Positions 1-7,338 of a stretch of DNA of 9,413 bases are shown here, piece by piece (within the stretch, counting starts at the first letter, position 1; each line of letters begins with the position of its first letter). The notes beneath the pieces were generated by a model. The model had not been told where the DNA came from. It was given only the letters and a program-made list of their open reading frames with translations, and ran no database searches. Source of the DNA: Bordetella parapertussis. Its GTDB lineage: Bacteria; Pseudomonadota; Gammaproteobacteria; Burkholderiales; Burkholderiaceae. The position numbers and the translations under genes are program-made. The stretch is from positions 1 through 9,413 of the forward strand of contig CAMDLJ010000077.1 in NCBI GenBank assembly GCA_945901665.1, written 5' to 3'.

Positions 1-389
1 CGCCCGGTGCCAACACCAACAACGGAGAAGGAGCGGACAGAGCGATTGATGGGCGCAATGACAGCAAGTACCTCAACCGCAACAAGGTCGATGCCGGTCT
101 GCTGGTGACGCTGTCGGACTCGGCGGTGGTGAACACCCTGACGCTGACACCCGGCAATGACGCCGCCGATCGCGATCCGATGCGCTATGTGCTGCTGGGT
201 TCGAACTTCGACCTGGGCTGGGCGGATCAGGGCTGGGCCCCAGTTGCCACTGGCCAGACCGGCCTGAGCACCGAGCGTCGGGCGGCCAACACCGTGAGCT
301 TTGCCAACACGCAAAGTTTCAAGTACAACAAGCTGATGCTGGTCGATTTGCGCAATGCAGACTCTGCCGTAGGCATGCAGTTCAGCTAG
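1..389 (+). CDS. 5'-truncated part of giant surface protein, ending at in-frame amber codon
   Basis: The frame is open from the window edge (first full codon at 3) to TAG at 387-389. The 128 readable residues are almost exactly one discoidin-like (F5/8 type C, galactose-binding-like) module. Typical blocks are AIDGRNDSKYLN, then VVNTLTLTPGNDAADRDP, then YVLLGSN, TGLSTER, and a final MQFS that should lead into the last beta-strand. Such modules bind carbohydrate or other surface ligands in extracellular proteins; the ligand here is unknown. The true start and any signal peptide lie left of the window. The ATG at 105 falls inside the module and is not a credible start. The same frame continues after the stop with the missing last strand (VRLG), so this is the front part of the protein encoded at 390-6026 and not a separate gene. 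The amber may be a mutation, a sequencing error or a recoded stop. Confidence 0.7.
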   Translation, partial: PGANTNNGEGADRAIDGRNDSKYLNRNKVDAGLLVTLSDSAVVNTLTLTPGNDAADRDPMRYVLLGSNFDLGWADQGWAPVATGQTGLSTERRAANTVSFANTQSFKYNKLMLVDLRNADSAVGMQFS

Positions 390-884
390 GTGCGCCTGGG
401 CAATGCCCTGAGCAGCAACGCAGCGGCCGGCGGCGCGGTGCAGCTGGCCGAGTTGGGCCTGGTGACGGCCCCATCGGACATGGCGTCTCCGGGTGCGGTG
501 CCCTTTGGCAGCGGCGCTGCGGCGGCACTGGATGGCGACCGGGGCACCAAGTATGTCAACGCGGCAAAGGCCGGCAGCGGCTTGCTCACCGCCTTGGCTG
601 CGCCTCGGGTTGTCAACCGCATCGACTTCACCAGCGCCAACAACGAGGCGGGCAGCGATCCCACGCGCTTCGTGCTGTTGGGCTCGAACACGCCGCTGGC
701 CTGGGACAGCACCGCCTGGACGCAGGTGGCCAGTGCGGCCACCGGCTTGAGTACCGAGCGCGGCGCGACCAGCACGGTGGGCTTTGCCAACAGCCAGAGC
801 TTCCAGTACTACAAGCTGGTGTTCACCGAGCTGCGATCAGCGGCGGCCGAGGCGATGCAGATTGCCGGTGTCTACCTCGACGGC
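6..884 (+). repeat. Two tandem discoidin-like modules
   Basis: Module 1 (6-404, 133 codons including the amber) and module 2 (492-884, 131 codons) are diverged protein-level repeats in one frame. Shared blocks in order are A(I/L)DG, KY(L/V)N, GLL, the pair VVNTLTL / VVNRIDF, DP.R(Y/F)VLLGSN, TGLSTER, FAN(T/S)QSF and the pair MQFS-stop-VRLG / MQIAGVYLDG. The amber of module 1 aligns with a Gly in module 2. Spacing is close to collinear, so this is domain duplication within the giant protein. At DNA level the copies are clearly diverged, so recent slippage is unlikely. Confidence 0.7.
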
Positions 885-3800
885 ATGCTGCCGCCAGGGC
901 AGGGCTTTGACCATGTCTCGGTCTCGCCCAACGGCCAGCAGATGGCCGCCCTGTCCAATGCGGGCATGGTGGCGATTTCCCGCGATGGGGGTGTCAACTG
1001 GACCCTGGTGCGCGCGCCAGCCGACAACTACACCGATGTGCTGATCACCAACGATGGACGCGTGCTCTTGGCTGATCGTGCGGGCAGTGAGCGCTACAGC
1101 TATTCCGGCTTGTTTGGCATCACCCTGTGGGGCGATCGGGACACCCCTGGCAGCTTGCGCGAATTGGCGGCGGATGGGCGCAGCTGGAACACCTTGAACT
1201 TGCCCAGTCGCAATTGGCAGGACCTCAACGCCTTGGGCGATGGCAAGACCTTGTTGGGTGTCACTGGCCGATCGGCCAACGGTGCTGGCGCCGGTGCGAT
1301 TTACCAAGGTGTGGTGTCTGCTTCGAGTACCGCCGGCCAGGGCCAAAGCAGCATCACCTGGACCGATGTCACACGCGGCGCGCTCAACAACGGCGACTGG
1401 CTGTCGGCCAATGCCGATGCCAGCGGCAAGCGCTGGGTGGCCTCGACCACCGGCGGGCAGATCTTCTACGCCGACACCAGCGCTGCCAACTGGAACTGGA
1501 AGCCGGTGGGCACGCTGGGCCAGGGCACCCGGGTGTCGATCAGCGCCGATGGCAAGGCGCTCATCGCCACTGCGACCGGCAACAGCGGCGGCGTGTGGAT
1601 GTCGAGCGATCTGGGCGCCAGCTGGGTGCAGGCGGCGGGGCGCGGCGAAATGGGCGTGGGCAAGGGCAGCGACTGGGTGGGTGCCACCATCGATGGCGCC
1701 ACCGGCATGGCCACCGCGCTGGCCAAAGATCGGCCGATCCTGCGCTTTGCCGCTCCCGCACCATCGGCCGCGCTCAACCTGCGCCTGCCCGACACGCTGA
1801 TGGTGGCTGGCGATGAGGCCACGCCGCTGACCTTCCCATTGGGTTCGCTCTATGACGCCGATCTGCTCAAAACCCCGAAGGCTGGGGATAACACGCCTGC
1901 AGTGTCAGTGCAGTTCGATGTGACCCAGGGAGCCTTCGGCGTCTCGGGCGCAGATGCCACGCAATGGGGCGTGAGCTTCAGCGCCACCGCTTCGGGTGTC
2001 AAGCTCAGCGGCACGGTGGCCAAGCTCTCGGGCTTCCTGGCCGATGTCGGTAATTTGCAGTTCATGCCTGGCCAAAAAGGCATCGCCGGCCCGCTGGTGG
2101 TGACCCTGAGCGACGGCGTGAACACGGTGGTGCGCGAGGTGCCGCTGGTGGTGCAAAAGCCGGTCGCGCTCAAGGCCTCCTACAACGCCGGTAATTTTGA
2201 AATTTTGGGCACTGACGGCAATGCGCTGCGGCTGAGCCGCAGCCCGCTCGACGAGGTGCGACTGGGCCTCTTGGCCGACGAGCTGACGGTGGTGCGTCTG
2301 TCTGATGCGCCGCTGGTGGTGCGCGCCTCAGAAGGGGCCGATCAGATCGCCATGGACCTGGGCAACACCGTGGCCGCCGACGGCCTGGCGCGCACGCTCA
2401 AGCTTGAGGATGTGGACAGCGGACCGAGCGAGATGCGTGACGATACGCTGAGCCTGCGCTTCAAGCCGGTGGCCTCGTCGACCACCAAAAACGTGGTGAC
2501 GCTGGCCAATGGCAAGTTGGTCTCGGGCATCGAAAACATCGTCTGGGACGAGACCCTGGGCACGCTGCGCCTGAGCGGTGACTCGATCGTGATCAAGGCG
2601 CAAGGGACTGGCCCGATTGACCTGGGTGACACCCGTCTGGTGATCGACGCCAAGACCTTGGTGCTGGACGGGGAGTTGCGTGTCAAAGACACCAGCCGCA
2701 TTGCGCTCAACATCACTGAAAAAATCACCCTCACAGGCATCAAGCTGTATGGGGTGAATGGGGCAGCCGACACCAACCTGGCGGTGGCCAGCGTATTGTC
2801 CAAAGACGCCAAAGGCGTGGTCCAGGCCCAGGTGGTTCAATCGGTCAAACTGGCCATTCCCCAAGGCGGCGGTGCGGTGGATTTGTCGGCCTATGTGACC
2901 CCTGGGGCGGGCTTGCAGATCACCCCGCCAGAGGGTGTGGCCATCTCTTTGGGCGGCAAGGGCGGTGGTTTGGCGCTGGACCCCAGCAACGTCAAAGGCG
3001 ACACCACTTTGGTGATTGGTTCTTCTGGGGGATCGAACCCGGTGTCCATGGGCGGCGGTGATTCGGAATTGACCGTGTCGGTGCCGTTGACCATTCAGTC
3101 TTCAGGCGTGGGTGGCAAGGTTGAGGTTGCTGGCTCGATCAAGGGCAAAAAACTGAGCATTTTTGGCCCCGGAAACACCACGGTGTTTGCCAACGGCACG
3201 GTGTTGGCTATGTCGCAAGGCACCTTGATCAATGACGCGATTCGTTTCGACGGCAGTGTGGTGCTCAAAATGGGTGATGCGGCCACCAACCAAGCGGCTG
3301 ACTTGCAAGTCACCGGGCGCGTCAATGGCAGCACAGGCAGCGCCGATGTGCTGGACTTGTCGGCCCACAAGGGCAGCATCAACATCGATGGCCGGGTGGG
3401 CGCTGGCATCGGGGCCACGGACCAAAGCATTGCCATCACCCAAGCGGGACAAAATTTCGGCGCTGATACCAGCCAGGCCGTGGCCAATGCCGATGGCAGT
3501 TTCACCTACCAAGGCGTGATCCTCACGGGGGGAAGCGGCAGCGGGGCCACGGCCGACATCCGGGTCAAGAATGGCGTGGTGGTGGGTGTGAGTCTGGTCT
3601 CGGTGGGAGGTGGCTTCCAAGTGGGCGACACCTTGACGGCGGCCCGTGCCCAGTTGGGTGACTTGGTGGCGCGAACCCAGACCGAGCGCGAGGCTTGGGC
3701 CTTGCGTTTGCAAGTGCGCGAATTGGCCAATATCGAAGGCTTGGTGGTCAGCAATGCAATGAACGTCACCTTCGGCGAGCAGGTGTATGTGGATGGTGAC

Positions 3801-6026
3801 ATCACCATCAAGGCCACGGGCAAGGTGGTGTTCTCCGACGCCGTTGTGTTGCGCAACGGGGGACAGTTGATCATCGATGGGGCCCAAGAGGTGGTCTTCT
3901 ACAAAGGCATTGAATTTGATGCCAATGCCCAGGGGAAAGCCGGTGCGCTGCACATCACCGGTAGCAATGCGTCGGTGAGTTTCTTGTCCGGCTTGTTCGC
4001 CGGGAAAAACGATGCGATGAGTTGGTCTGGTATTTCCAAGATGGACTTGCAAGCGCCACAGACCGCCACGCAACTGGGTAGCTTGGCGGTGGTGGGAACC
4101 CAGGTGGTGTTGAGCGAAGCCCCAGGTTTTGCCAACCTGAACCTGAATCTGGACAGTTTGAGCGTGGCCACCCAAAGCCTGGCCATGCCCGCCACCAGCG
4201 CTGTCACGGTGAACATGAACTTGGGTTCGCTGGACCTCAACGCTGCCACAGGGATTGGTGCCCAAAATGCCTTCATGAAGGTCAACGCCCAACAGATCGC
4301 GGCCCAAACCACCACGGGTGACATCTTCATGCAGATCACGGGCAGCCAAGCGGTGGCGCTGGACGTGAAAACCATCACCCAAGGCGATGTCCATGTGCGC
4401 TTGACGGCGGCCGATACCCTGGGTGCCCAGGTGCTGGCCCAGGGCCAGATCGAGGTCTTGGGCCAAGGCTCATTGACGCTCACTTCTGGTTCGCGTTTGG
4501 AATCCAAAGCCAATCTCATTGCCATCAGTGCCCAAGGCGACCTCATGGTGTCGGGCACCACTTTGGTATCGAATGTGGCCAAGCTGAAAGCCGGGCAAGC
4601 CATCAATGCCCTGGACTCGGCGTCAGCACCGGCGGTCTCCATCAGTGGGGATTTGCGACTCGAAGCGGTGTCGGGCATTGGTGACTTTGGCTATGGCCGC
4701 TTCTTGATCAACAACCTCAACCCCACGGCTTCGGTCAGCGCATACAACGAAAAGAGCGGTGACGTGGTGCTGGCCGGTGTGAATGGCTTGACCCTTTCCG
4801 CCGCAGGCGTCAAGTCCGACGCCCCAGGCGATGCTTGGGTGGGCTTGCTTTCGGGAACTGGCAGTATCACAGAGCTGGGCCAAGTGGTGGCGCGCAGCAA
4901 CAATGTGGTTCGATTGACAGGCAGCACTTGGATGGCCCGGCCATCGACAGGTTCAATAACCAACCCGCCCACAGACACAAGCACAGGTCCAAGCACAAAC
5001 CCACCCACGGACACAAGCACAGGCCCGACCACAGTTCCAACCACAGTTCCAACCACAGTTCCGACCACAGTTCCGACCACAGTTCCGACCACAAGTCCAA
5101 CAACAAGTCCAACAACAAGCCCACCCACAGACACAACCACAGTTCCAACCACAGTTCCGACCACAAGTCCAACAACAAGCCCACCTACAACCACAGGTCC
5201 GGCCACAGGCCTAACAATCACTGGTCAGACCATACTCCGCCCAACAATAAACCCACCGGCAAACACAAGCACAGGTTCGACTTCAGGTGCATCGGTTACG
5301 ACAAAAATATCTGTTGACGCCCAAAAGGTCAGCGATGCCATCCGCACAGGTGTGCGGTTGGGTGCCTCGGAGGGCTTGGACACGTTCAACCGGATGATGC
5401 AGAAATCGTTCACTGTGGATGCACTGTCGCAAAGTGGTTCAGCCAGTGTTCTCAGCCAAGGGCCCGTGGTGAGCAAGACCGTGCAGAAGACGCTGAACAG
5501 CTTCTCGCCATCGGCTTTGCCAAGTTTGGGCATGGGTGTCACCAGCAGCCCGCAATCCACCGCCCAGTTGCTGGACATGGCCATGGCGGTGGTGCAGCAA
5601 AACCCATCCGCCGCGGCCCTAGACACGGAGACCTTGGGCAATTGGGTCAGCCGCACGGCACCAACGGTCAACCCAGCTGAGGCGGCATCGGAGTCCCCTG
5701 CACCAGTGGCACCCACCGCTGTCCCGACTGCGCCACCAGGCGCGGTGGAGGCTCGTCCAGAGCCCAGCGCACCTGTGCCAAACAATGACGGTGGTGGCAC
5801 AGCGCCCGCCGACCCAGCACCGCCCGCGTTACCCGCACCCAGCTCAGGTGTTCAATGGCTCTTACCCACCGATGGTGTGGCGGCTTGGACCCAAGGCTTG
5901 TCGGCGCCAGTGGACTTGAACCCATCTGAAACCAATCCATCAGGCCTGATGGGCGCGGTGGCCAAGTTGGGCCAATGGTTGGGTTGGGGCAGTGCTGGCC
6001 CTGCACAGCCCCCAGACCCAGGTTGA
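390..6026 (+). CDS. Giant multidomain surface/adhesin-like protein (beta-propeller, Ig-like and beta-solenoid regions), continuation after amber
   Basis: This is an 1878-codon open frame in phase with the fragment before it. The formal start is a GTG touching the stop, with no visible Shine-Dalgarno, so it is probably not a natural start. Approximate residue map: 1-5 finish discoidin-like module 1; 35-165 are module 2; 173-455 are beta-propeller-like, with Asp-boxes SRDGGVNW (197-204), AADGRSW (260-266) and SSDLGASW (405-412). Residues 462-590 are cadherin-like and end in the typical LQFMPG...VTLSDG. Residues 591-1515 are repetitive beta-strand sequence like haemagglutinin or giant LEPR-XLL-type proteins, for example LRLEAVSGIG and GVNGLTLSAAGV. 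Residues 1045-1083 hold a GSGATAD...VGDTLT module. Residues 1520-1607 are a Thr/Pro linker, and 1757-1820 are Pro-rich. No RTX nonapeptides, LPXTG or PEP-CTERM motif were seen. I infer an exported adhesin or matrix protein; the secretion route is unknown. Confidence 0.75.
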   Translation: MRLGNALSSNAAAGGAVQLAELGLVTAPSDMASPGAVPFGSGAAAALDGDRGTKYVNAAKAGSGLLTALAAPRVVNRIDFTSANNEAGSDPTRFVLLGSNTPLAWDSTAWTQVASAATGLSTERGATSTVGFANSQSFQYYKLVFTELRSAAAEAMQIAGVYLDGMLPPGQGFDHVSVSPNGQQMAALSNAGMVAISRDGGVNWTLVRAPADNYTDVLITNDGRVLLADRAGSERYSYSGLFGITLWGDRDTPGSLRELAADGRSWNTLNLPSRNWQDLNALGDGKTLLGVTGRSANGAGAGAIYQGVVSASSTAGQGQSSITWTDVTRGALNNGDWLSANADASGKRWVASTTGGQIFYADTSAANWNWKPVGTLGQGTRVSISADGKALIATATGNSGGVWMSSDLGASWVQAAGRGEMGVGKGSDWVGATIDGATGMATALAKDRPILRFAAPAPSAALNLRLPDTLMVAGDEATPLTFPLGSLYDADLLKTPKAGDNTPAVSVQFDVTQGAFGVSGADATQWGVSFSATASGVKLSGTVAKLSGFLADVGNLQFMPGQKGIAGPLVVTLSDGVNTVVREVPLVVQKPVALKASYNAGNFEILGTDGNALRLSRSPLDEVRLGLLADELTVVRLSDAPLVVRASEGADQIAMDLGNTVAADGLARTLKLEDVDSGPSEMRDDTLSLRFKPVASSTTKNVVTLANGKLVSGIENIVWDETLGTLRLSGDSIVIKAQGTGPIDLGDTRLVIDAKTLVLDGELRVKDTSRIALNITEKITLTGIKLYGVNGAADTNLAVASVLSKDAKGVVQAQVVQSVKLAIPQGGGAVDLSAYVTPGAGLQITPPEGVAISLGGKGGGLALDPSNVKGDTTLVIGSSGGSNPVSMGGGDSELTVSVPLTIQSSGVGGKVEVAGSIKGKKLSIFGPGNTTVFANGTVLAMSQGTLINDAIRFDGSVVLKMGDAATNQAADLQVTGRVNGSTGSADVLDLSAHKGSINIDGRVGAGIGATDQSIAITQAGQNFGADTSQAVANADGSFTYQGVILTGGSGSGATADIRVKNGVVVGVSLVSVGGGFQVGDTLTAARAQLGDLVARTQTEREAWALRLQVRELANIEGLVVSNAMNVTFGEQVYVDGDITIKATGKVVFSDAVVLRNGGQLIIDGAQEVVFYKGIEFDANAQGKAGALHITGSNASVSFLSGLFAGKNDAMSWSGISKMDLQAPQTATQLGSLAVVGTQVVLSEAPGFANLNLNLDSLSVATQSLAMPATSAVTVNMNLGSLDLNAATGIGAQNAFMKVNAQQIAAQTTTGDIFMQITGSQAVALDVKTITQGDVHVRLTAADTLGAQVLAQGQIEVLGQGSLTLTSGSRLESKANLIAISAQGDLMVSGTTLVSNVAKLKAGQAINALDSASAPAVSISGDLRLEAVSGIGDFGYGRFLINNLNPTASVSAYNEKSGDVVLAGVNGLTLSAAGVKSDAPGDAWVGLLSGTGSITELGQVVARSNNVVRLTGSTWMARPSTGSITNPPTDTSTGPSTNPPTDTSTGPTTVPTTVPTTVPTTVPTTVPTTSPTTSPTTSPPTDTTTVPTTVPTTSPTTSPPTTTGPATGLTITGQTILRPTINPPANTSTGSTSGASVTTKISVDAQKVSDAIRTGVRLGASEGLDTFNRMMQKSFTVDALSQSGSASVLSQGPVVSKTVQKTLNSFSPSALPSLGMGVTSSPQSTAQLLDMAMAVVQQNPSAAALDTETLGNWVSRTAPTVNPAEAASESPAPVAPTAVPTAPPGAVEARPEPSAPVPNNDGGGTAPADPAPPALPAPSSGVQWLLPTDGVAAWTQGLSAPVDLNPSETNPSGLMGAVAKLGQWLGWGSAGPAQPPDPG
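4959..5195 (+). repeat. In-frame Thr/Pro minisatellite (11-12-codon and 4-codon units)
   Basis: The array begins with two TNPPTDTSTGP units (4959-4991 and 4995-5027, 36-nt period). It continues with 12-nt units: five TTVP (5028-5087), three TTSP (5088-5123), a PTDT spacer (5124-5135), two TTVP (5136-5159), two TTSP (5160-5183) and a PTTT end. A diverged copy, INPPANTSTGS, lies at 5247-5279. The + strand is strongly A+C-rich. All units are multiples of three, so copy-number change would alter linker length without frameshift. The encoded Thr/Pro stretch is typical of an extended, possibly glycosylated stalk between a surface domain and its C-terminal region; this function is inferred. Confidence 0.9.
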
Positions 6027-6039
6027 TCAGGTTTTCGAG

Positions 6040-6055
6040 CTTGCGCCATCGCAAG
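6040..6055. other. Small perfect inverted repeat after the giant gene
   Basis: CTTGCG (6040-6045), loop CCAT, CGCAAG (6050-6055) lies 14 nt after the TGA of the giant gene. A 6-bp stem with a 4-nt loop could mark the 3' end of the message. No T-run follows on either strand, so it does not qualify as an intrinsic terminator. Confidence 0.3.
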
Positions 6056-6098
6056 GCGGGGACTGGCCGATCATTCCTCAGTGAGACAGGGTGTCTGG

Positions 6099-6114
6099 TG
6101 TGAATTCGTTCACA
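6099..6114. promoter_or_regulatory. CRP-type dyad TGTGA-N6-TCACA before the MFS gene
   Basis: TGTGAATTCGTTCACA is a perfect 16-base dyad (6-bp arms, TTCG centre). Its outer bases match both half-sites of the CRP/Vfr-family core, TGTGA-N6-TCACA. As RNA it would be a 6-bp hairpin with a UUCG loop. It ends just before ATG 6115 and nine bases before ATG 6124. So close to the start it would more plausibly block transcription or translation than activate the MFS gene, unless the real promoter lies elsewhere. The match is direct; binding by any regulator is inference. Confidence 0.4.
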
Positions 6115-6123
6115 ATGGTCCGC

Positions 6124-7308
6124 ATGAACCGCACACCCGCCTTTTTGCTGAACTTCGCCCATGCGTTGGATCATTTGTTTTTGCTGATCTTTGCCACTGC
6201 GGTGGCGGCCATCGCCGCTGACTTTGGCGTGGCGCGTTGGGAGGACTTGATGCCCTACACCACCGGCGCGTTTGTGATGTTTGGTTTGGCCTCGGTGCCG
6301 GCTGGGCGTTGGGGGGATTTGTGGGGGCGGCGGCGCATGATGCTGATTTTTTTCCATGGCATGGGTTTGAGCGCCATTGGCGTGGCTTTGACCCAAAGCC
6401 CTTGGCAAATGGGCGTGGCCTTGACGGTGTTGGGCGCTTTTTCGGCCATCTACCACCCGGTGGGCATACCGCTCTTGGTGCAAAACTCGCCCACGCCTGG
6501 GCGCACCATTGGCATCAATGGTTTGTCTGGTAATTTGGGCATTGCCTTGGCGGCTTTGTCCACGGGCTTGTTGGTCAAGTACTTTGGTTGGCGCATGGCC
6601 TTTATGGTGCCGGGTGTGGTGTCCATCGCCTGTGGTCTGTGGTTCGCCCGTTGTGCCCCACCGGAGCACGCGGCGCCGGCGCGCAAAGCCGCCACCCAGG
6701 TGCATTTGCCCCGGAACTTGGCCATTCGCACCTTTGTGGTCATGGTGGCCAGTGCCACCACGGGCAGCTTGTTGTTCAACTTCACCACCAATGGCAATGG
6801 CCAATTGATGGTCGAGCGGCTGGACGGCTTGGTCGCCGACCCAGCCCAGCTTGGGTTTTTGCTGGCCGGCATTTATGCCGTGGCCTCGCTGGCGCAATTG
6901 GTGGTGGGCCGCTTGCTGGACAAAGTGGCGGTCAAGCCCTTGTTTTTGGGTATTTTGGTCATGCAAATTGTGGTGTTTTACTGGGCCGCCCACACCACCG
7001 GCTGGCTGTGGTACGCGGCGGCCATTGTGTACATGGTGTCGGTGTTTGCGTCCATCCCGTTCAACGAAACCATGGTTGTGCGTTACATCGACAACTCAAT
7101 GCGCTCGCGCGTGAGCGGCGTGCGCATTGCCGTGTCTTTTGGCATCAGCTCGCTGGCGGTGTATTTGCTGGGGCCCTTCATCAAGGCGTCTGGCTTTACC
7201 AGCTTGATGCTGACCATGTCGGCCATTGCCTGTGTCAGCGCCTTGATCGTGTTGTGGTTGCCCAGCCAGGCGCAGCTCCAAGCGGGTGCTGGCCAAGCAG
7301 CACCTTGA
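6124..7308 (+). CDS. MFS transporter, 12 TM, Fsr-like
   Basis: This is a major facilitator superfamily secondary transporter of about 394 residues in the inner membrane, probably a proton-coupled exporter; the substrate cannot be read from sequence. About 12 hydrophobic segments are visible in two halves, with a polar linker after TM6 (PPEHAAPARKAATQV). The TM2-TM3 loop carries canonical motif A, GRWGDLWGRRR. TM4-TM5 carry AIYHPVG and GLSGNLGIALA, which resemble the fosmidomycin-resistance (Fsr) type of MFS protein. TM1 has the unusual polar NFAHALDH. I chose ATG 6124 (MNRTPAF) because the protein then begins right before TM1. ATG 6115 and GTG 6091 are in-frame alternatives, and none has a clear Shine-Dalgarno. 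The gene runs in the same direction as the giant gene, after a 97-bp gap with a CRP-like dyad, and converges on the ABC exporter. Confidence 0.88.
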   Translation: MNRTPAFLLNFAHALDHLFLLIFATAVAAIAADFGVARWEDLMPYTTGAFVMFGLASVPAGRWGDLWGRRRMMLIFFHGMGLSAIGVALTQSPWQMGVALTVLGAFSAIYHPVGIPLLVQNSPTPGRTIGINGLSGNLGIALAALSTGLLVKYFGWRMAFMVPGVVSIACGLWFARCAPPEHAAPARKAATQVHLPRNLAIRTFVVMVASATTGSLLFNFTTNGNGQLMVERLDGLVADPAQLGFLLAGIYAVASLAQLVVGRLLDKVAVKPLFLGILVMQIVVFYWAAHTTGWLWYAAAIVYMVSVFASIPFNETMVVRYIDNSMRSRVSGVRIAVSFGISSLAVYLLGPFIKASGFTSLMLTMSAIACVSALIVLWLPSQAQLQAGAGQAAP

Positions 7309-7330
7309 CCCAGTGACCAGGCCAAGGTGC
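7300..7330. terminator. Candidate bidirectional hairpin between convergent genes
   Basis: GCACCTTG (7300-7307) and CAAGGTGC (7323-7330) form a perfect 8-bp stem around a 15-nt loop. It spans the stop of the MFS gene and ends 9 bp from the stop of the opposing ABC gene. The position fits a shared terminator for two convergent transcripts. Neither side has the T-run of a standard intrinsic terminator and the loop is long, so confidence is limited. Confidence 0.4.
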
Positions 7331-7338
7331 GGGTGCGA

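Noticed and set aside
105..389. Stand-alone 94-residue gene starting at ATG 105
   Set aside because: The frame is open upstream to the window edge with domain sequence matching the second module, so ATG 105 is internal.
3102..4466. 454-codon open frame on the minus strand inside the giant gene
   Set aside because: It is opposite an obviously real beta-rich protein, has low-complexity His/Gln-rich translation with no domain, and long antisense frames are common in GC-rich genes.
4959..5195. CRISPR-like array
   Set aside because: Units are directly adjacent, 12 or 36 nt long, in frame and without unique spacers.
4835..5317. His/Lys/Ser-rich frame (HSSNHSSD repeats) and Trp/Leu repeats on the opposite strand
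   Set aside because: These are alternate-frame readings of the TTVP/TTSP minisatellite, and the real frame continues through on both sides.
6040..6055. Intrinsic terminator after the giant gene
   Set aside because: The stem is only 6 bp and is followed by GC-rich sequence, not a T-run; kept only as a low-confidence hairpin.
5668..6993. 441-codon minus-strand open frame across the giant gene's end and the MFS gene
   Set aside because: It overlaps two supported genes and an intergenic hairpin. The product is His/Gln/Arg-rich without motifs, so it is an antisense shadow.
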